A DNA stretch of 64,000 nucleotides from Microbacterium wangchenii (GTDB lineage Bacteria > Actinomycetota > Actinomycetes > Actinomycetales > Microbacteriaceae). Location of the stretch: the NCBI RefSeq assembly GCF_004564355.1, contig NZ_CP038266.1:1922001-1986000 (forward strand), in the 5' to 3' direction. The translations under genes and the position numbers were made by a program. Below the pieces are notes generated by a model. It was given only the letters and a program-made list of their open reading frames with translations, was not told where the DNA came from and searched no databases. This document shows positions 32,369 through 41,382 of this stretch, one piece after another. Each line of letters starts with the position of its first letter. The first letter of the stretch is position 1.

Positions 32369-33720
32369 CGGCTCTGCGGGTCACCCGGTCCGAGGTCTTC
32401 GATATCGATGTCCTTGCCCTCCTTGGCCGCAGCGAAGGCGACGAAGGACACCAGTGAGAGGACGACGAAGAGGGCCGCGATGAGCCACGGCTGGCCCCCC
32501 AGCTGCGCCTGGAGACCTGCAGCGACCAGCGGGGTGAACCCGGCCAGGGCGGCGCCGATCTCACGGGAGGTGGCGAATCCGGAGTACCGCACCCGCGCGC
32601 CGAACAGTTCCGCGTAGAACGCCGGCTGCACGGCGATCATGGGGGCCAGCCCCAGAGCGGTGGCCAGGACCAGCGCGATCCAGATCAGCACGGGCTCCCC
32701 CGTGTCGATGAGCAGCCAGAAGGGGAAGGCGAACGCGGCCGTGAAGATCACACTGAACAGGTTCAGCGGCTTGCGCCCGATGCGATCGGAGAGCGCTCCA
32801 TAGACGGGCTGCAGTGCGATCACCACCACGGAGAAGATGATCACGCCCGTCAGCGCCGTCGATCGTGGGAGCCCCAGCGTTCCAGTGACGTAGTTGACCA
32901 CGAACGTCGCGCACAGGTACACCAGAGCCGTGTCGGCGATGTGGGCGCCGATGCCGATGAGCATGTTCTTCGGGTAGCGGCGCACCGCGTCGAAGACGGG
33001 CAGCTTGACCATCTTCTGGGCCTTGCGCATCTCCAGGAAGATGGGCGACTCCTCGACCCGGAGGCGGACGTAGAGCGCGACACCGATCATCAGGAAGCTC
33101 ACGAGGAACGGGATGCGCCACCCCCACGAGAGCAGGACGTCATCCGGCATCATCCCCACGAACAGGAACACGACCGTGCCCAGCAGCAGGCCGATCTGCA
33201 CGCCCGTCTGCGCGAAGGACGTGTAGAAGCCGCGTCGGTGCTGGGGGGCATGCTCCGCCAGGAGCGTGGAGGCGCCACCGAACTCGGCACCGGCACCCAG
33301 CCCCTGCAGCACGCGCAGCAGCACGAGCAGGAGCGGCGCGAGCAAACCGACGGATTCGAACGTCGGAAGAAGCCCGATGAGCCCGGTGGAGACCCCCATC
33401 ACGATGGTGGTCAGCACAAGCGTCGCTCGCCTCCCGAGGCGGTCGCCGATGTGGCCGAAGAGGATGCCGCCCAGCGGTCGGAAGACGAAGCCCACACCGA
33501 AGGTCGCGAACGCCAGGATGGCGCCGATGGCAGGCTCGCTGTCGGGGAAGAACAGCGGCGCGAACACCAGCGCCGAGGCGGTGCCGTAGATGAAGAAGTC
33601 GTACCACTCCAGCGCCGTGCCGACCACCGAGCCGAGGACGACTCGACGGAGGTCGCGGGGGCTCGTGGGAGTGCTGCGCGGGGCCACCGCGGCATCCCCA
33701 CCGGGATGTGACGTGCTCAT
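32365..33720 (-). CDS. MFS transporter, metabolite:H+ symporter (MHS) family
   Basis: 451 residues with about 12 hydrophobic spans. The MHS hallmark ALEWYDFFIYGTASALVFAP follows a short cytoplasmic N-terminus; FRPLGGILFGHIGDRLGRRATL is the loop 2-3 signature and LQGLGAGAEFGGASTLLAEHAP the fourth-helix region. MHS members import carboxylates and zwitterions such as 2-oxoglutarate, shikimate, citrate, proline and betaine. That favours a sugar acid over a neutral sugar as the operon's substrate. Both gene junctions are 4-bp overlaps, so translation of the whole operon is coupled. Confidence 0.9.
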   Translation of the reverse strand: MSTSHPGGDAAVAPRSTPTSPRDLRRVVLGSVVGTALEWYDFFIYGTASALVFAPLFFPDSEPAIGAILAFATFGVGFVFRPLGGILFGHIGDRLGRRATLVLTTIVMGVSTGLIGLLPTFESVGLLAPLLLVLLRVLQGLGAGAEFGGASTLLAEHAPQHRRGFYTSFAQTGVQIGLLLGTVVFLFVGMMPDDVLLSWGWRIPFLVSFLMIGVALYVRLRVEESPIFLEMRKAQKMVKLPVFDAVRRYPKNMLIGIGAHIADTALVYLCATFVVNYVTGTLGLPRSTALTGVIIFSVVVIALQPVYGALSDRIGRKPLNLFSVIFTAAFAFPFWLLIDTGEPVLIWIALVLATALGLAPMIAVQPAFYAELFGARVRYSGFATSREIGAALAGFTPLVAAGLQAQLGGQPWLIAALFVVLSLVSFVAFAAAKEGKDIDIEDLGPGDPQSR

Positions 33721-34784
33721 GTTCGGTTCTCCTCGTTGAGGTCGGACAAGGGTGTGAGATCCTGCTCCGTGGCCAGCCGATCCAGTGCTTCGACAGTGCC
33801 GGGGGCGATGGTGATGCCGGTCGCCAGGCGCTGGCGCCGGGTGTCCCATTCCGGTTCCCCCGGCACCAGGACGCCCTGCGATCCGTCGGCCGGTTCCGAT
33901 CCGTGCACGCGCGCTCGCAGCGCTTCCACTTCGGCGGAGAATTCGTCCGCGTCGACGAAGGCCGCCACGTCGAGCGCGATGAGCACCGTGCCGAACGTGC
34001 CGTCGTAGGACGGCGAGCTGGCGCTGCCGGTGCGGCTCAGGAGTCCACCGACCACGTCCGCGATCAGGCCGAGACCGTAGCCCTTGTGCCCACCGAACGG
34101 GAGAAGCGACCCTCCGGCGTAGAAGTCTCCCGGATCGGTCGTCCCGCGCCCATTCGCGTCGAGGACGAGTCCTTCCGGGATCGTCGCGCCGTTCGCCACC
34201 GCGACGGCCAGCTTGCCTTCGGCTGTCGCCGACGTCGCGAAGTCGACGACGACGGGCGCGGCGCCCCGTCCGGCGGGGACGGCCCACGCCAGGGGGTTCG
34301 TTCCCAGCAGACGTGTGCGCCCGCCCCACGCCGCCACGGTCGGGTCCGCGTTGGCGAGCGCGAATCCGACGAGCCCTTGCTCGGCGATGCGCTCCACATA
34401 CTCGCCGAGGCGCCCGACATGCTGGCAGCGACTGAGCACTGCGGCTCCGACCCCGTATCGCCCTGCACGCGTCGCCGCCTCGCCGGCGCCGAGGCGAGCG
34501 GTCAGCTGACCGAACGCGTTCGCTCCGTCGACACGGGCGACGGCCGGCGCTGGGGCCTCGATGACGCTCGGGACCGCGGCCGGATCGAGGCGCCCTTGCC
34601 GGATGAAGTCCGCGTAGGGAGCGATCCGGCGAACGCCATGCGAGTCGTGGCCTCGCAAGTCTGCCTCCACGAGCGACTGCGAGACCGTCGCCGCCGTCTG
34701 CTCCGGCGCTCCGAGAGACTCCAGAAGACCGTGCGCCCACTTCCGCAGGCTCTCGGCATCGAGAATCACAGATCCTGTGCTCAC
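33717..34784 (-). CDS. LDH2/MDH2 (YiaK-like) NAD(P)-dependent oxidoreductase
   Basis: 355 residues from the GTG at 34784, preceded by GAGGA; an ATG at 34844 lies in the operator region and is less likely. Family features: ADLRGHDSHGVRRIAPYADFI near residue 40 with the catalytic His, GTNPLAWAVPAGRGAAPVVVDFATS, and FGGHKGYGLGLIADVVGGLLSR. Members include malate/lactate, ureidoglycolate and 2,3-diketogulonate reductases. It is the first gene of the operon LDH2-MHS-MtDH-SDR-IclR. A role on a 2-keto or 2-hydroxy sugar acid is likely; exact substrate unknown. Confidence 0.86.
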   Translation of the reverse strand: MSTGSVILDAESLRKWAHGLLESLGAPEQTAATVSQSLVEADLRGHDSHGVRRIAPYADFIRQGRLDPAAVPSVIEAPAPAVARVDGANAFGQLTARLGAGEAATRAGRYGVGAAVLSRCQHVGRLGEYVERIAEQGLVGFALANADPTVAAWGGRTRLLGTNPLAWAVPAGRGAAPVVVDFATSATAEGKLAVAVANGATIPEGLVLDANGRGTTDPGDFYAGGSLLPFGGHKGYGLGLIADVVGGLLSRTGSASSPSYDGTFGTVLIALDVAAFVDADEFSAEVEALRARVHGSEPADGSQGVLVPGEPEWDTRRQRLATGITIAPGTVEALDRLATEQDLTPLSDLNEENRT

Positions 34785-34817
34785 GTCGACATCCTCGTCT
34801 TCTCGCGCTCGTGCGTT

Positions 34818-34842
34818 GTTCCGTGTGCCGGAACTTAGTTCC
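34818..34842. promoter_or_regulatory. GTTCC-N7-GGAAC-N3-GTTCC operator upstream of LDH2 operon
   Basis: Three alternating half-sites form two overlapping palindromes: GTTCC (34818-34822), GGAAC (34830-34834) and GTTCC (34838-34842). Closely spaced inverted half-sites of this type are common for IclR-family proteins. It lies 34 bp before the GTG start at 34784 on the minus strand. Confidence 0.6.
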
Positions 34843-34959
34843 ATACCGCCGTCGAGGCTACCGGATCGCCGGCCGCAGGGCAAAGAGCTGTTCCCTTCCC
34901 GGCCGCCCGACCGCGCTCGCCGGGGTCCCGTCCGGCGGTCCGGTTACCGCCGGACTCGG

Positions 34960-35041
34960 TAGGCTGGGTCCAGGTGCGCGTTGTACAGAGCGGACAACGC
35001 TTCGTGCGCACCCTTGGCGATTGCCTGGCACGATCTGCCAG
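34960..35041 (+). promoter_or_regulatory. aceE promoter and leader with two inverted repeats
   Basis: TAGGCT (34960-34965) is a good -10 element. Downstream in the ~90-base leader, GCGTTGT-N9-ACAACGC (34978-35000) and CTGGCA-N5-TGCCAG (35025-35041) are perfect inverted repeats. They may be operators acting just after the start point or leader hairpins. The remaining sequence between 34845 and 34959 shows nothing I recognise. Confidence 0.5.
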
Positions 35042-35058
35042 CCGAAGAAAGGTCTTCC

Positions 35059-37785
35059 GTGACTGTTCACGATCAGGATCCGTACTCACAGGGACCGCTC
35101 GACAGCGATCCCGACGAGACCGCTGAATGGCAGGAATCCCTCCAGCAGCTCGTGCAGGCCAAGGGCCACGGACGCGGCCGGGAGATCATGCTGAGCCTCC
35201 TGAAGGCGTCCAAGGACCTGCACCTGGGCGTCCCCATGGTCCCCACCACCGACTACATCAACACGATCGCCCCCGAGAACGAGCCGGAGTTCCCCGGCGA
35301 CGAGGAGATCGAGCGCCGCTACCGCGCGTGGATCCGGTGGAACGCCGCGATCACCGTGCACCGTGCGCAGCGGCCCGGCATCGGCGTGGGCGGCCACATC
35401 TCCACGTACGCCTCGTCGGCGGCGCTCTACGAAGTCGGCTTCAACCACTTCTTCCGCGGCCATGACCACCCCTCCGGTGGCGACCAGATCTTCATCCAGG
35501 GCCATGCCTCCCCCGGCACCTACGCGCGCGCGTTCCTCGAGGGACGCCTGACCGAGGCGCAGCTCGACGGCTTCCGTCAGGAGAAGTCGGCCGCGCCCAA
35601 CGGCATCCCCTCCTACCCGCACCCCCGTCTCATGCCGGAGTTCTGGCAGTTCCCGACCGTCTCGATGGGCCTGGGACCGATCAACGCCATCTACCAGGCG
35701 ATGACCAACAAGTACCTCACCAACCGCGGTATCAAGGACGCCGGCGACTCGCACGTGTGGGCCTTCCTCGGCGACGGCGAGATGGACGAGGTGGAAAGCC
35801 GCGGACAGCTGCAGGTCGCCGCCAACGAGGGCCTGGACAACCTCACCTTCGTCATCAACGCGAACCTGCAGCGCCTGGACGGCCCCGTCCGCGGAAACGG
35901 CAAGATCATCCAGGAACTGGAGAGCTTCTTCCGCGGCGCCGGATGGAACGTCATCAAGGTGGTGTGGGGGCGCGAGTGGGACGACCTGCTCAAGCGCGAC
36001 ACGGATGGCGCGCTGCTGAACCTCATGAACGCCACCCCTGACGGTGACTACCAGACCTACAAGGCCGAGAGCGGCGCCTACGTGCGCGAGCACTTCTTCG
36101 GGCGCGACGAGCGCGCCGCCGCGCTCGTGAAGGACTATTCCGACGAGCAGATCTGGAACCTCAAGCGCGGCGGTCACGACTACCGCAAGGTGTACGCCGC
36201 GTTCAAGGCTGCCGTCGAGCACAAGGGCCAGCCGACCGTCATCATCGCCAAGACCATCAAGGGCTACGGCCTGGGTCCGCACTTCGAGGGCCGCAACGCG
36301 ACCCACCAGATGAAGAAGATGACCCTCGACGACCTCAAGCTCTTCCGCGACGCGATGCACATTCCGATCAGCGACGCCCAGCTCGAAGAGAACCCCTACC
36401 TGCCGCCGTACTACAACCCCGGCGCCCAGGACGAGACGATCCAGTACCTGCTCGAGCGCCGCCGCGCCCTCGGTGGGTTCCTGCCCGAGCGTCGCACGCA
36501 CCATGTGGGCCTGTCGCTGCCCGGTGACGACGCCTACGCCCTGCCCAAGAAGGGCTCGGGCACGCAGGAGGTCGCCACGACCATGGCGTTCGTGCGCCTG
36601 CTGAAGGATCTGCTGCGCGCCAAGGACTTCGGCCACCGCATCGTGCCGATCATCCCCGACGAGGCCCGCACCTTCGGGATGGACGCCTACTTCCCGACCG
36701 CGAAGATCTACAACCCGAACGGTCAGCACTACACCTCGGTCGACCGTGAACTGCTCCTGGCCTACAAGGAGAGCCCGCAGGGTCAGATCGTGCACGTCGG
36801 CATCAACGAGGCCGGCGCCCTCGCGGCGTTCACCGGCACGGGGACGTCGTACTCCACGCACGGCGAGCCGCTCATCCCGGTGTACGTCTTCTACTCGATG
36901 TTCGGGTTCCAGCGCACCGGAGACGCCCTGTGGGCGGCGGGCGACCAGATGGCGCGAGGCTTCCTCATCGGCGCCACCGCCGGGCGCACCACCCTCACCG
37001 GCGAAGGCCTGCAGCACGCCGATGGTCACTCGCCGCTGCTGGCGTCGACCAACCCGGCCGTGATCACCTACGACCCCGCGTACGGGTACGAGATCGCGCA
37101 CATCGTCCGCTCCGGCATCGAGCGCATGTACGGCGGCAACCACCCCGACCCCAACGTCATGTACTACCTCACGGTGTACAACGAGCCGATCGTGCAGCCC
37201 GCCGAGCCGGAGGACGTGGACGTGGACGGGATCGTCCGGGGCCTGCACCGCATCTCCTCGGGTTCGGGCGACGGCCCCCGCGCGCAGGTCCTCGCCTCCG
37301 GCGTGGGCGTGCCGTGGGCCCTGGAGGCCCAGCAGCTGCTGAAGGACGACTGGGGAGTCGCTGCCGACGTGTGGTCGGTGACCTCCTGGAACGAGCTGCG
37401 CCGCGACGGCCTCTCCGTCGATTCGCACAACTTCCTCCACCCCGAGGAGGCGCCACAGACGGCGTACGTCACCGAGAAGCTCGCCGGGGCCCCCGGCCCC
37501 GTCGTCGCCGTCAGCGACTTCGAGCACGCCGTCCAGGAGCAGATCCGCCCCTGGGTGCAGCACAACTACTTCACACTCGGTGCCGACGGCTTCGGCTTCT
37601 CCGACACCCGCCCGGCCGCCCGCCGCTTCTTCAAGATCGACGGGCCGTCGATCGTGGTGCGGACGCTCCAGGCACTCGCTGCCGAAGGCGCCGTGGATCC
37701 GCAGCTGTCGGTGCAGGCGATCGAGAAGTACCGCCTGCACGACGTGACGGCCGGCACGAGCGGGAACGCCGGCGGCGAGAGCTGA
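35059..37785 (+). CDS. aceE: Pyruvate dehydrogenase E1 component, homodimeric type
   Basis: 908 residues, normal for AceE. Decarboxylates pyruvate with thiamine diphosphate and passes the acetyl group to lipoyl-E2. Seen: [19 protein letters not shown], the ThDP motif [11 protein letters not shown] starting near residue 238 with its downstream Asn ([19 protein letters not shown]), [14 protein letters not shown], and the transketolase-like pyrimidine domain [10 protein letters not shown]. The GTG at 35059 follows GAAGAAAGG. E2 and E3 are not in the window, as usual in actinobacteria. A 7-bp gap separates it from the FasR-like gene, linking acetyl-CoA formation with fatty-acid synthesis. Confidence 0.96.
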   Translation: MTVHDQDPYSQGPLDSDPDETAEWQESLQQLVQAKGHGRGREIMLSLLKASKDLHLGVPMVPTTDYINTIAPENEPEFPGDEEIERRYRAWIRWNAAITVHRAQRPGIGVGGHISTYASSAALYEVGFNHFFRGHDHPSGGDQIFIQGHASPGTYARAFLEGRLTEAQLDGFRQEKSAAPNGIPSYPHPRLMPEFWQFPTVSMGLGPINAIYQAMTNKYLTNRGIKDAGDSHVWAFLGDGEMDEVESRGQLQVAANEGLDNLTFVINANLQRLDGPVRGNGKIIQELESFFRGAGWNVIKVVWGREWDDLLKRDTDGALLNLMNATPDGDYQTYKAESGAYVREHFFGRDERAAALVKDYSDEQIWNLKRGGHDYRKVYAAFKAAVEHKGQPTVIIAKTIKGYGLGPHFEGRNATHQMKKMTLDDLKLFRDAMHIPISDAQLEENPYLPPYYNPGAQDETIQYLLERRRALGGFLPERRTHHVGLSLPGDDAYALPKKGSGTQEVATTMAFVRLLKDLLRAKDFGHRIVPIIPDEARTFGMDAYFPTAKIYNPNGQHYTSVDRELLLAYKESPQGQIVHVGINEAGALAAFTGTGTSYSTHGEPLIPVYVFYSMFGFQRTGDALWAAGDQMARGFLIGATAGRTTLTGEGLQHADGHSPLLASTNPAVITYDPAYGYEIAHIVRSGIERMYGGNHPDPNVMYYLTVYNEPIVQPAEPEDVDVDGIVRGLHRISSGSGDGPRAQVLASGVGVPWALEAQQLLKDDWGVAADVWSVTSWNELRRDGLSVDSHNFLHPEEAPQTAYVTEKLAGAPGPVVAVSDFEHAVQEQIRPWVQHNYFTLGADGFGFSDTRPAARRFFKIDGPSIVVRTLQALAAEGAVDPQLSVQAIEKYRLHDVTAGTSGNAGGES

Positions 37786-37792
37786 CCCACGG

Positions 37793-39013
37793 ATGACCGC
37801 GGGTAAGGCCGAGCCCGCCGAGAAGGCCGAGACGCTGGCGTGGCTGCGCCGGATCTCGGGGGATCTGGCGACGGCGACCATCAAGCGCCTCGACGACTCC
37901 CTGCCCTGGTACGCCGAGATGCCACCGGCCCGCCGCTCAGCGGTGGGCCTGGTGGCGCAGGCGGGCATCACGTCCTTCATCCAGTGGTACGACGACCCCA
38001 CCTCCACCCCGTGGATCGCCGCCGACATCTTCGCCGCCGCGCCGCGTGAACTGCTGCGCAGCGTGAGCCTGCAGCAGACGCTGCAGCTCATCCGGGCGAC
38101 CGTCGAGGTGACGGAGGAGCGCGTCACCGGCCGCAGCGAGGACGTGCGCGACGCGATCCTGCTGTACTCGCGCGAAGTGGCCTTCGCCGCCGCAGACGTC
38201 TACGCCCGCGCGGCAGAGGCGCGCGGGCTGTGGGACGCACGCCTCGAAGCTCTCGTGGTCGATTCGATCCTCACCGGCGAAGCGGACGAGGAGCTGCCCA
38301 GCCGCATCGCGGCGCTCGGGTGGCACGGTCACGGGGAGGTCGCGGTGCTCGTGGGCACCACTCCCCCGCAGCTCGACGTCGATCAGCTCCGGCGCACCGC
38401 TCGCAAGCTGGGCGTGGACGTGCTGATCGGCGTGCAGGGCACGCGGCTGGTCCTCGTCGTGGGGCGGGCGCAGCTGGCACGCAACGAGAAGACCAGCCCC
38501 GAGCTCCCGTTCGCCGAGATCGCCCGCCGCCTGGAACCGGGGTTCGGCACAGGGCATCTCGTTCTCGGCCCCACCGTCCCTGCGCTGGTCGATGCCGGGC
38601 AGAGCGCCCGCGCCGCCCTCGCGGGGTTCGCCGTGGCGCGCGCCTGGCGCGGCGCCCCCCGTCCCGTCGAGGCGGACGACCTGCTGCCCGAGCGGGCCCT
38701 GGCCGGCGACCCCCTCGCCAAGCAGACGCTCGTCGAGCGTATCTACCGCCCGCTGCACACCCACAGCACCGATCTCGTCTCCACCCTGTGGAGCTACCTC
38801 GACAACGGCCGTTCCCTCGAGGCGACCGCGCGAGAGCTGTTCGTTCATCCCAACACGGTGCGCTACCGCCTCAAGCGCGTGTCCGAGGTCATCGGATGGG
38901 ATGCGACCGGTCCGCGCGAAGCGCTCATCCTCCAGACGGCCCTGATCCTCGGCGCGATCGGAACGGATGCGACGCGCCGCCGCCCCACCACCCTCCGAAG
39001 GACACCGCAATGA
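37793..39013 (+). CDS. fasR: PucR/CdaR-type regulator of fatty-acid synthesis (FasR-like)
   Basis: 406 residues. The C-terminus carries the PucR-type helix-turn-helix: STLWSYLDNGRSLEATARELFVHPNTVRYRLKRVSEVIG near residues 325-365. The N-terminal ~300 residues are an all-alpha/GGDEF-like sensor region as in this class, without membrane segments. In Streptomyces the protein at this place, directly before fabD-fabH-acpP-fabF, is FasR, an activator of that operon. The gene order here is identical, so the same role is likely. The palindrome TGTGG-N5-CCACA at 39014-39028, between it and fabD, is a possible binding site. Confidence 0.83.
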   Translation: MTAGKAEPAEKAETLAWLRRISGDLATATIKRLDDSLPWYAEMPPARRSAVGLVAQAGITSFIQWYDDPTSTPWIAADIFAAAPRELLRSVSLQQTLQLIRATVEVTEERVTGRSEDVRDAILLYSREVAFAAADVYARAAEARGLWDARLEALVVDSILTGEADEELPSRIAALGWHGHGEVAVLVGTTPPQLDVDQLRRTARKLGVDVLIGVQGTRLVLVVGRAQLARNEKTSPELPFAEIARRLEPGFGTGHLVLGPTVPALVDAGQSARAALAGFAVARAWRGAPRPVEADDLLPERALAGDPLAKQTLVERIYRPLHTHSTDLVSTLWSYLDNGRSLEATARELFVHPNTVRYRLKRVSEVIGWDATGPREALILQTALILGAIGTDATRRRPTTLRRTPQ

Positions 39014-39028
39014 TGTGGAGTGCCCACA
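39014..39028 (+). promoter_or_regulatory. Palindrome upstream of fabD, candidate FasR site
   Basis: TGTGG-AGTGC-CCACA is a perfect 5-5-5 inverted repeat starting right after the regulator's stop codon and 68 bp before fabD. Its position suits an activator site for the fab operon. Binding is inferred only from position. Confidence 0.4.
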
Positions 39029-39095
39029 AAGGTCTCGCCGATACTTGTCCGATGATCTCCGAAAGCGTGCCGCTCTTCCTTGACAGGATGGAACG

Positions 39096-40016
39096 GTGAT
39101 CATCGCCGTCTTCCCCGGACAGGGCTCGCAGACCCCCGGATTCCTCTCTCCGTGGCTCGCCCTCGACGGTGCGCGGGAGCGGCTCGAGCGCGCGTCGGAG
39201 GCCGCCGAAGTCGATCTCATCGTCGCGGGCACGGAATGGGACGCCGACCGTATCCGCGACACGAAGGTCGCCCAGCCGCTCATCGTCGCGGCGAGCCTGC
39301 TGTCGTGGGCAGCGCTGGTCGATGAGGCCGGGACCTCGGCAGCCGGGGTCGCGGGGCACTCCGTCGGCGAGATCGCCGCGCTCGTTGCCGCCGGCGTGCT
39401 CTCGGAGCGCGAAGGGATGCGGCTGGTCGGTCTACGCGGACGGGCGATGGCGGATGCCGCTGCCATGGAGCAGACCGGCATGAGCGCCGTGATCGGCGGC
39501 GACCACGCCGCCGTCCTCGCGCACCTGGAGAACCTCGGTCTCACCGCGGCCAACCACAACGGCGGCGGCCAGATCGTCGCGGCAGGAAGCCTGCCCGCAC
39601 TGGCCGAACTCGCCGACGCCCCCGTCACCGGCAGCCGCGTGATCCCGCTCCAGGTCGCCGGCGCGTTCCACACGCGGTACATGCAGCCGGCGGTGGAGGT
39701 GCTGCGCACGGCGGCTGCCGGGCTCACCGCGCCGGCTCCCGCCCTCACGCTCTGGACCAACGCCGACGGATCGATCATCGCCGACGGCCGCGCGGCCCTC
39801 GACCTCCTGGTGTCGCAGGTCGCCTCGCCCGTGCGCTGGGATCTGTGCATGGAGTCGTTCAGTGCGCACGGCGTCACCGGCGTCATCGAACTCGCCCCCG
39901 CCGGTACGCTGACGGGGCTGGTCAAGCGGGGCCTGCGCGGCACCCCTACCGTCGCCGTCAAGACACCTGACGACATCCCCGCCGCCGTCGCGCTCCTGAA
40001 GGGACACACCGCATGA
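39096..40016 (+). CDS. fabD: Malonyl-CoA:ACP transacylase
   Basis: 306 residues. Loads malonyl groups from CoA onto acyl carrier protein. FPGQGSQTPGF opens the protein, the nucleophile is the Ser of AGHSVGEIAAL near residue 89, AEREG-type SEREGMRLVGLRGRAM follows with the conserved Arg, and the catalytic His is in VAGAFHTRYM near residue 190. The GTG at 39096 has GGATGGAAC nearby. It overlaps fabH by 4 bp. First enzyme gene of the discrete type-II elongation operon fabD-fabH-acpP-fabF. Confidence 0.95.
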   Translation: MIIAVFPGQGSQTPGFLSPWLALDGARERLERASEAAEVDLIVAGTEWDADRIRDTKVAQPLIVAASLLSWAALVDEAGTSAAGVAGHSVGEIAALVAAGVLSEREGMRLVGLRGRAMADAAAMEQTGMSAVIGGDHAAVLAHLENLGLTAANHNGGGQIVAAGSLPALAELADAPVTGSRVIPLQVAGAFHTRYMQPAVEVLRTAAAGLTAPAPALTLWTNADGSIIADGRAALDLLVSQVASPVRWDLCMESFSAHGVTGVIELAPAGTLTGLVKRGLRGTPTVAVKTPDDIPAAVALLKGHTA

Positions 40017-41014
40017 CCGCCGTCCTCCGGCAAGCGCAGGGCCCGGCCCACACGCGTATCTACGCCTACGGCGCCGCGCGCGGTGAGAACGTCGTCCCCA
40101 ACGACGACCTCGTGGGACCCATCGATTCCAGCGACGAGTGGATCCGCCAGCGCACCGGCATCATCACGCGCGTGCGGGCCGCCGCCGATACGACCGCGAT
40201 CGAACTGGCCACCGCCGCTGCCGCCGAGGCCGTGGAGCGCTCGGGCGTCCCCGCATCCGACATCGGCGCCGTCATCGTGGCCACCGTGACGAACCCGAAG
40301 CAGACCCCCTCCGTCTCGGCCATCGTCGCCGACCGCATCGGCGCCAATCCGGCCGCCGCCTACGACGTCAACGCCGCGTGCGCGGGCTTCGCCTACGGCG
40401 TCGCGCAGGCCGACGCGCTCGTGCGGGCAGGCGTCGTGCGCCACGCCGTGGTCGTGGGCGCCGAGAAGCTCAGCGACATCGTCGACCCCACCGACCGCAG
40501 CATCTCCTTCCTCCTGGGCGACGGAGCCGGCGCCGTCGTGATCGGCCCGAGCGACACCCCGGGCATCGGTCCGACCGTGTGGGGCTCCGACGGATCCAAG
40601 TCCGACGCGGTCGGGATGAACCACACCCTCGTGGACTTCCGCGAGGGCCGCGCGCCGTGGCCGACACTGCGCCAGGAGGGCCCGACGGTCTTCCGCTGGG
40701 CGGTGTGGGAGATGGTGAAGGTCGCGCGGCAGGCCCTCGAAGCCGCCGGCGTGGAAGCATCCGACCTGGCGGCCTTCGTGCCGCACCAGGCCAACATGCG
40801 CATCATCGACGAGTTCGCCAAGCAGCTGGGGCTGCCCGACACCGTTGTGATCGGCCGCGACATCGCCACCACCGGCAACACTTCGGCCGCATCCATCCCC
40901 CTGGCCACGCACCGGCTCCTGGAGGAGCACCCCGAGGTCAGCGGCGGACTCGCGCTGCAGATCGGTTTCGGCGCGGGCCTGGTGTACGGCGCGCAGGTGA
41001 TCGTGCTCCCGTAG
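40013..41014 (+). CDS. fabH: 3-oxoacyl-ACP synthase III
   Basis: 333 residues. Starts fatty-acid chains by condensing an acyl-CoA with malonyl-ACP. The catalytic triad of FabH is visible: Cys in DVNAACAGFAYG near residue 123, His in FVPHQANMRIID near 260, and Asn in TTGNTSAASIPLA near 290. SSDEWIRQRTGI is the typical N-terminal block. In branched-chain actinobacteria FabH prefers branched acyl-CoA primers, a family expectation not tested here. The ATG overlaps the fabD stop (ATGA). Confidence 0.95.
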   Translation: MTAVLRQAQGPAHTRIYAYGAARGENVVPNDDLVGPIDSSDEWIRQRTGIITRVRAAADTTAIELATAAAAEAVERSGVPASDIGAVIVATVTNPKQTPSVSAIVADRIGANPAAAYDVNAACAGFAYGVAQADALVRAGVVRHAVVVGAEKLSDIVDPTDRSISFLLGDGAGAVVIGPSDTPGIGPTVWGSDGSKSDAVGMNHTLVDFREGRAPWPTLRQEGPTVFRWAVWEMVKVARQALEAAGVEASDLAAFVPHQANMRIIDEFAKQLGLPDTVVIGRDIATTGNTSAASIPLATHRLLEEHPEVSGGLALQIGFGAGLVYGAQVIVLP

Positions 41015-41085
41015 CCTCCGCGGCTCGGACTCTAGACTGAACAAGGCCCTCCGGGGCTCGCGAACCCCAAGAACAGGAGAAACCC

Positions 41086-41334
41086 ATGGCATTCACCAAC
41101 GAAGAGGTCCTCGCCGGACTCGCCGAGCTCATCACCGACGAGACCGGCATCTCGGCCGACGAGGTCGCGCTGGAGAAGTCCTTCACGGATGACCTCGACA
41201 TCGACTCGATCTCGATGATGACGATCGTCGTGAACGCCGAGGAGAAGTTCGGCGTGACCATCCCCGACGACGAGGTCAAGAACCTCAAGACCGTGGGCGA
41301 CGCCGTCACCTACATCACCACGAACCAGGCGTAA
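41086..41334 (+). CDS. acpP: Acyl carrier protein
   Basis: 82 residues, acidic. Carries growing acyl chains on a phosphopantetheine arm attached to Ser41 in LDIDSISMMTI; the common DSL motif is DSI here, as in many actinobacterial ACPs. AACAGGAG lies before the ATG. TAGACT (41034-41039) in the 71-bp gap before it could be an internal promoter giving extra ACP transcript, consistent with the high ACP demand of the cell. Confidence 0.95.
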   Translation: MAFTNEEVLAGLAELITDETGISADEVALEKSFTDDLDIDSISMMTIVVNAEEKFGVTIPDDEVKNLKTVGDAVTYITTNQA

Positions 41335-41382
41335 TCGCTTGCCGGTGGGGGTTCGCCCCCACCGGTTCCCTGAGGAACCCCA

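Noticed and set aside
8407..34842. Genomic island inserted by an integrase at tRNA-Val
   Set aside because: No integrase, transposase or duplicated tRNA 3' end was found in the window.
35086..38127. A 1013-codon open frame antisense to aceE
   Set aside because: High-GC third-position bias creates long antisense frames; the + strand encodes a full, motif-complete AceE, and the antisense translation has no recognisable domain.
37937..41092. A 1051-codon antisense frame over fasR-fabD-fabH
   Set aside because: Shadow of well-supported genes on the other strand; His/Arg/Gly-rich composition without domains.
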